A stretch of 9,049 nt of DNA, taken from positions 1-9,049 of the forward strand of contig JAOUJR010000049.1 of assembly GCA_029883145.1 (NCBI GenBank), given 5' to 3'. The translations under genes and the position numbers were made by a program. Origin of the DNA: Nitrospirota bacterium (GTDB lineage Bacteria; Nitrospirota; Thermodesulfovibrionia; Thermodesulfovibrionales; SM23-35). How positions within the stretch are numbered: the stretch's first letter is position 1; each line of letters starts with the position of its first letter. Below the pieces are notes generated by a model. It saw only the letters and a list, made by a program, of their open reading frames with translations. It was not told the origin of the DNA and did no database searches. Positions 5,424 to 9,049 of the stretch are shown here, piece by piece.

Positions 5424-7655
5424 CTATAACACCCCTTGAAGGGCCTCCACAACCTTTGGGTCATAGATTGTGCCCGCACCATTTTTAATCTCCTGCAATG
5501 CCTCTTCTACTGTAAATGCCTTCTTATATGGTCTTTCTGTAATCATTGCACAAAAACTATCAACAACTGAGAGGACCCTTGAGATAAAAGGTATTTCTTC
5601 ACCTTTTAATCCATCTGGATACCCCGAGCCATCGTATCTCTCATGATGATGCAGTATTGCCTTCTTGACATCCTCAGAAAATTCAAAATTATCGAGGAGA
5701 CTAATGGTTGTATAAGGATGAACCTTTAAAGTACGGACATCTGATGGTAAAAATTTCTTTTTCTTCAGAACACTTTCATCAATAAGCACTAAGCCGAGAT
5801 CATAAATTATGGAGACATAGAGAGCCAGTTTCTTTTCTTCTTCATTTGCTCCAAGATTATTCATAATCCTGATCATGAAATCTCGAATATGACTATTTTT
5901 TTTGTGGTACCTTTTCCCGGCGTTCAGGAGGCTATCAAAGGATGTTATGAACTGCTTCATCTCATTTTCACCATATTTACCTGAATAAAGCCTTTCGATG
6001 AAATGAGAGACCCGTTCGCTTAACGCTGAGGCCACATAAAGGTCTTGCGTTGAAAAAGACTCAGCAGTTTTCTTATTGTTCAGATTGAGGACACCGATCA
6101 CTCTGTCATGAATTTTCAGTGGCAGCGAGAGGAGAGACTTTGTACTGTATTGGGTAATACTCCTTCTCCTTAGACGGGGATCAGTCTCTATGTTTTCTAT
6201 GAGTAGTGGTTTGCCTTCGAGTGCAACCCATCCCGCGATACTGTCACCAATCCTTATTTTTGTCCGTTTTATTACCTCATCATCCAACCCCTTGGCGCCT
6301 TTTATCGAAAGTTCACCGGTTAGTTCATCAACAAGCATTATGGAACATATATTAAGGTCCAATAGCTCAGCTATAAACTCAATAAATATTTCCATAGTAG
6401 TATTGATAGCGACTTCTACCTTCTCTCTCGTACTCTTCGGGATGGTTAAGGAGAGAAGAAAAATGTCATCTCTATTTTCTGCATTCAAATTCCACCGGTG
6501 AATTTCTGCAACCATTCTGGCCAGATAGAGCTTCAACCCCTCAGGTTGTGGTTCAAAGATGTATTTTGAGGTAAATAAGTATGGCAGTAACGTTTCTGGT
6601 ATCCTTCTGGAGAGGATTAGATTCACCTTCACAAAATCATTCTCATTGATAGAGATTCCGATAGTATCGTCCTTCTCGAGGTAATGACTTAACCCTTCGA
6701 TCAGATTGATAAAAAACTGGCCAACCCTCGTCTTGTCTCCAACTATATCCGATATACTCTCCTGGATATCTACTTCAAGTTGTATATTCTTTTTTGCAAG
6801 AGTGGTTTTCAACAACTTCGTGTCTAATATTTCCCTCAAAAGACTTGCGAGATTTATTACAGATCTTTTTATAATCCGTGCTTCGTCCTCAAGCCTCAGA
6901 AAATCAAGTTGATTTTCAACTATAGAGACAAGTTTATCAGTCTCAGTCGAGATAATGCTATGGAAATCCTTATATTCATCTCTACTCAGTTTCTCAGACT
7001 GATTCAAATAGAATATTGCACCTTTGATTGAATTAAGAGGGGTACGCAGTTCATGGGAGACGCGAGTGAGAAATTCAGTCTTTACTGCATCAGTCTCGAT
7101 AAGTCTTCTATTAATTTCTTCAAGATCGATAGCCTTTGCCCTCAGTTGAGTCATCAGGAAGGCATTCTCAAGAGTGATAGCTGCTTGATTCGCAATGATT
7201 TTTAAGAGAGCAAATTCATCTTCTGTAAAAGGTGTGCTGTCCCTCTTGTCGTTAATATTGAGGACACCGAGGAGTCTCTCCTTGCTCACAATAGGGCATG
7301 AAATGAATGATTTTGTCTTATAACGATCCCTCTTTTCCCCTTTAAAGTTCTTATCCATCTCGATATCTTCAACAAGGACAGGCAGTCGATTCTTTGCTAC
7401 AGTACCGGCAATGCCCTCACCTATCTTTACTCTGTAGGTGTTGATGAATTGAATATCCATACCCCTTGCCGCAAGGATATACAGTTCTCCCCTTTTATTT
7501 ATTAACATCAATGAGCCTTTCTCGGCATTGGAGTAATTGATGGCAAGGTCAAGCATAAGGGTTGCTATGGAACCGATATTGTCTGTGACAACTATTGCAT
7601 TAGAGATCTCTTGAAGGATTGATATCCTTTTCTCTAAGAGTTCAGAATTTCCCAT
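5424..7655 (-). CDS. GAF / kinase-like / GAF / degenerate HD-GYP protein
   Basis: A 743-residue cytoplasmic signalling protein with no membrane segments. GAF 1 spans about 12-165 (IGEGIAGTV, SFISCPI, LLGVLNI). The HisKA dimerisation helices follow at about 190-255, with the intact H-box SHELRTPLN (His201). A HATPase-like domain at about 264-405 is degraded: in 'NLIEGLSHYL' the second N-box Asn is Gly321, and no DxGxG box is visible. GAF 2 spans about 410-555 and resembles GAF 1. An HD-GYP-like domain spans about 565-743. It keeps HHERYDGSGYPDGLKGEEIP (His670, His671, Gly678-Pro680), HP (646), Asp699 and His589. The HD motif, however, is Tyr618-Asp619 with Leu622 in place of the conserved Lys, and the early Glu ligand is Lys585. 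It is therefore probably not an active c-di-GMP phosphodiesterase. Stop TAA directly precedes the ATG, so the start cannot be further upstream. No clear Shine-Dalgarno is seen. It is the first gene of the apparent operon. Confidence 0.9.
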   Translation of the reverse strand: MGNSELLEKRISILQEISNAIVVTDNIGSIATLMLDLAINYSNAEKGSLMLINKRGELYILAARGMDIQFINTYRVKIGEGIAGTVAKNRLPVLVEDIEMDKNFKGEKRDRYKTKSFISCPIVSKERLLGVLNINDKRDSTPFTEDEFALLKIIANQAAITLENAFLMTQLRAKAIDLEEINRRLIETDAVKTEFLTRVSHELRTPLNSIKGAIFYLNQSEKLSRDEYKDFHSIISTETDKLVSIVENQLDFLRLEDEARIIKRSVINLASLLREILDTKLLKTTLAKKNIQLEVDIQESISDIVGDKTRVGQFFINLIEGLSHYLEKDDTIGISINENDFVKVNLILSRRIPETLLPYLFTSKYIFEPQPEGLKLYLARMVAEIHRWNLNAENRDDIFLLSLTIPKSTREKVEVAINTTMEIFIEFIAELLDLNICSIMLVDELTGELSIKGAKGLDDEVIKRTKIRIGDSIAGWVALEGKPLLIENIETDPRLRRRSITQYSTKSLLSLPLKIHDRVIGVLNLNNKKTAESFSTQDLYVASALSERVSHFIERLYSGKYGENEMKQFITSFDSLLNAGKRYHKKNSHIRDFMIRIMNNLGANEEEKKLALYVSIIYDLGLVLIDESVLKKKKFLPSDVRTLKVHPYTTISLLDNFEFSEDVKKAILHHHERYDGSGYPDGLKGEEIPFISRVLSVVDSFCAMITERPYKKAFTVEEALQEIKNGAGTIYDPKVVEALQGVL

Positions 7656-7715
7656 TTAACAATTGGGGTTATAAAACATTTTATTGTTCATGTTCCCAAT
7701 ATATTCTACCGATTC

Positions 7716-7744
7716 ATTTTACATGTCATTTATCAAAATATCAA
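7716..7744 (-). promoter_or_regulatory. Sigma70-type promoter of the three-gene cluster
   Basis: On the minus strand, TTGATA (7744-7739) and TAAAAT (7721-7716) are separated by exactly 17 nt. Each matches the consensus at five of six positions. A start near 7709 would give a leader of about 54 nt before the ATG at 7655. The stretch upstream of the -35 is A/T-rich. It quickly meets the decayed IS element, so any activator site further upstream may have been displaced. Confidence 0.68.
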
Positions 7745-7759
7745 GAAAAACAATAAATA

Positions 7760-9049
7760 TATCACTACTGTCCCAACGTTGATATAGTAAGACCGTATAA
7801 CATGGCGACAATATTTATTTTACGAGACATTTTAGCATTTTCTGATTTGAAATTGAAATTTCAGAAAAGCCATACTTCTACACTAAAGAGGAAGGAGATG
7901 GCTTATGAATTATGGACAGACGATATTTTTCAACTCATGGACTTTATGCCGACGTATGAATTCAATCAATGTGTCAAACGGTACAATAGGAACTATAAGA
8001 TCAAGAAATTTACCTGCCGGGAGCAGTTTCTCTGTATGGCTTTTGCACAACTCATGTAACGGGAAAGTCTGCGTGATATTCAAGCGTACCTGCGCGCAGC
8101 CAATAAAAAACTGTACCACATGAGGATTAGGAGCAAGGTTTCTCGTAATACTCTGGCTCATGCGAATCAGACACGTGATTGGCGCATATATGCCGACTTT
8201 GCGCAAATACTTATTTGTGAAGCCCGAAAGCTTTATGCCAATGAAGACTTTGGAGGTCAACTGGAGCAAACTGTATATGCCATGGATTCTACAATTATCG
8301 ACCTTTGCCTATCTCTTTTCCCATGGGCATTGTTTCGGAAGAAAAAGGGAGCAGCGAAATTGCATACGCTGATAGATTTGCGAGGAAACATCCCGACGGT
8401 TATTTTTATTATTCATGGAAAGGTTCATGATGTGAATATCCTGGACGATCTGTTTATTGAAGCTGGGGCAATTTATGTCATGAACCGAGGGTATCTGGAT
8501 TTTGAACGCCTCTACATGATTCATCAATCCTTAGCGTTTTTTGTCACTAGAGATAAAGGGGAATTTTGATTTCAAACGCCTGTATTCGAAGCCTGTTTAT
8601 AAATCAACCGGCGTGCTCTGTGATCAAATCATCACTCTGCAAGGGTTTCTGCAGAGAAACCATATCCAGATAAACTGAGACAGATTAAGTATTACGATGC
8701 CAAGAAGAATAAGAAGCTGGTATTTTTGACAAACAATTTTCTTCTACCTTCCCTAACCATAGCTGACATTTATCGCTGTCGCTGGCAGGTGGAATTGTTT
8801 TTTAAATTGATAAACAACATCTTCGGATTAAGGCTTTTTATGGAACATCAGAGAATGCTGTAAAAGCTCAAATATGGATTGCGATATCTGTGTATGTGCT
8901 TCTTGCCATAGTAAAGAAACGCCTCAACCTTAATCTGAGCTTGTATGCGATTTTACAGATTTTAAGTGTGTCGCTATTTGAGAAATCACCTATATTGCAA
9001 GCACTTACATCAACTGATTATAATGACAATGAAGACGGTTCTCGTAAAC
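7760..9049 (+). mobile_element. IS4-family insertion sequence, decayed, right end outside window
   Basis: The transposase remnant identifies an IS4-family element with an N-terminal DUF4372-like segment and a DDE_Tnp_1 core. The left boundary is uncertain. It lies somewhere between the neighbour's -35 (7744) and the transposase start (7905), and the sequence around CTACTGTCCCAACGTTG (7766-7782) is a plausible end. The right inverted repeat and any target duplication are beyond the window, so the boundary cannot be confirmed. Between the presumed end and the transposase are a short hairpin (TTTTCTGA 7838-7845 with 7861-7868) and a Shine-Dalgarno, AAGGAG (7892-7897). This is an untranslated leader, although an ATG-initiated frame does run through it from 7802. 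Confidence 0.75.
7905..9049 (+). pseudogene. IS4-family transposase, broken by stops and frameshifts
   Basis: Starting at ATG 7905 (7 nt after AAGGAG, reading MNYGQTIF), the homologous protein can be followed almost to the window end only by changing frame. A one-base loss lies near 7926-7931. TAA at 8057-8059 replaces the Tyr of the family's QLTYRESLRD. An extra G lies in 8558-8561. A one-base loss lies near 8655-8662, and another near 8814-8817. Recognisable blocks in order are QLMDFMPTYEF, REQFLCMAFAQL, RESLRDIQAYLRA, DWRIYADFAQ, AMDSTIIDLCLSLFPWA (first catalytic Asp), NRGYLDFERL, YRCRWQVELFFK (catalytic Glu and YREK-type block) and SVYVLLAIVKKRL to SLFEKSPILQALT. The second catalytic Asp of 'DRGYLDF' is Asn (AAC, 8483-8485). 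The protein cannot be made in one piece and has lost a catalytic residue. Only the last few codons lie beyond the window. Confidence 0.92.

Noticed and set aside
6190..6501. Plus-strand open frames antisense to the GAF/HD-GYP-like gene, and similar ones at 866-1123, 1873-2160 and 5122-5421
   Set aside because: They lie opposite strongly supported coding regions, have no ribosome-binding site that I can see, and encode low-complexity sequence without recognisable motifs.
7802..7904. Transposase start at ATG 7802 or ATG 7898
   Set aside because: The residues from 7802 to 7897 do not resemble the family. ATG 7898 touches the Shine-Dalgarno, whereas ATG 7905 has 7-nt spacing and gives the familiar MN-G-TIF opening.
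7910..8269. Minus-strand open frame within the transposase remnant
   Set aside because: It lies antisense to clearly homologous transposase sequence and its product resembles nothing I recognise.

Overview
The window looks like part of a surface or biofilm locus from a Gram-negative bacterium of moderate to low GC. The supporting signs are a predicted outer-membrane beta-barrel, exported proteins with Sec signal peptides, a glycosyltransferase tail, and a GEMM-I (cyclic dinucleotide) riboswitch. The mix of BBP2-type barrel, choice-of-anchor-Q/InlB-like repeat protein, GAF/HD-GYP regulator and GEMM-I element would suit Desulfobacterota (Geobacter-like) or Nitrospirota. The sequence alone does not fix the lineage.

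Layout: positions 1-234 (+) are the 3' end of a GT4-type glycosyltransferase. It converges on a large minus-strand gene (3093 to 418) for an exported beta-helix, FN3 and InlB-repeat protein of 891 residues. The 413-nt space upstream of that gene is dense with regulatory sequence. Read in the direction of transcription it holds a perfect CRP-type box (3516-3501), a possible -10 element at exactly class II spacing, a GEMM-I riboswitch (about 3411-3313), a strong intrinsic terminator (3270-3233), an AT-rich hairpin and a good Shine-Dalgarno. Upstream on the same strand lies a tight three-gene cluster: a 743-residue GAF/histidine-kinase-like/GAF/HD-GYP-like protein, a 384-residue outer-membrane barrel and a 231-residue Crp/Fnr regulator. 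A good sigma70-type promoter (7744-7716) precedes it. The right end (about 7760-9049, +) is a decayed IS4-family insertion sequence.

How the parts may work together (inference): the Crp-like protein keeps the CRP recognition-helix residues, and a CRP box lies across its own stop codon, placed to activate the next gene. The adhesin-like gene would then be controlled first at initiation by the Crp-like protein. It would be controlled again at elongation by the riboswitch and terminator. The first gene of the cluster carries a degenerate HD-GYP domain, the fold that hydrolyses c-di-GMP, fused to a kinase-like core that has lost its ATP-binding motifs. The locus therefore combines several nucleotide-signalling parts around one large exported protein. 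I regard this two-layer control region as the most interesting part of the window.
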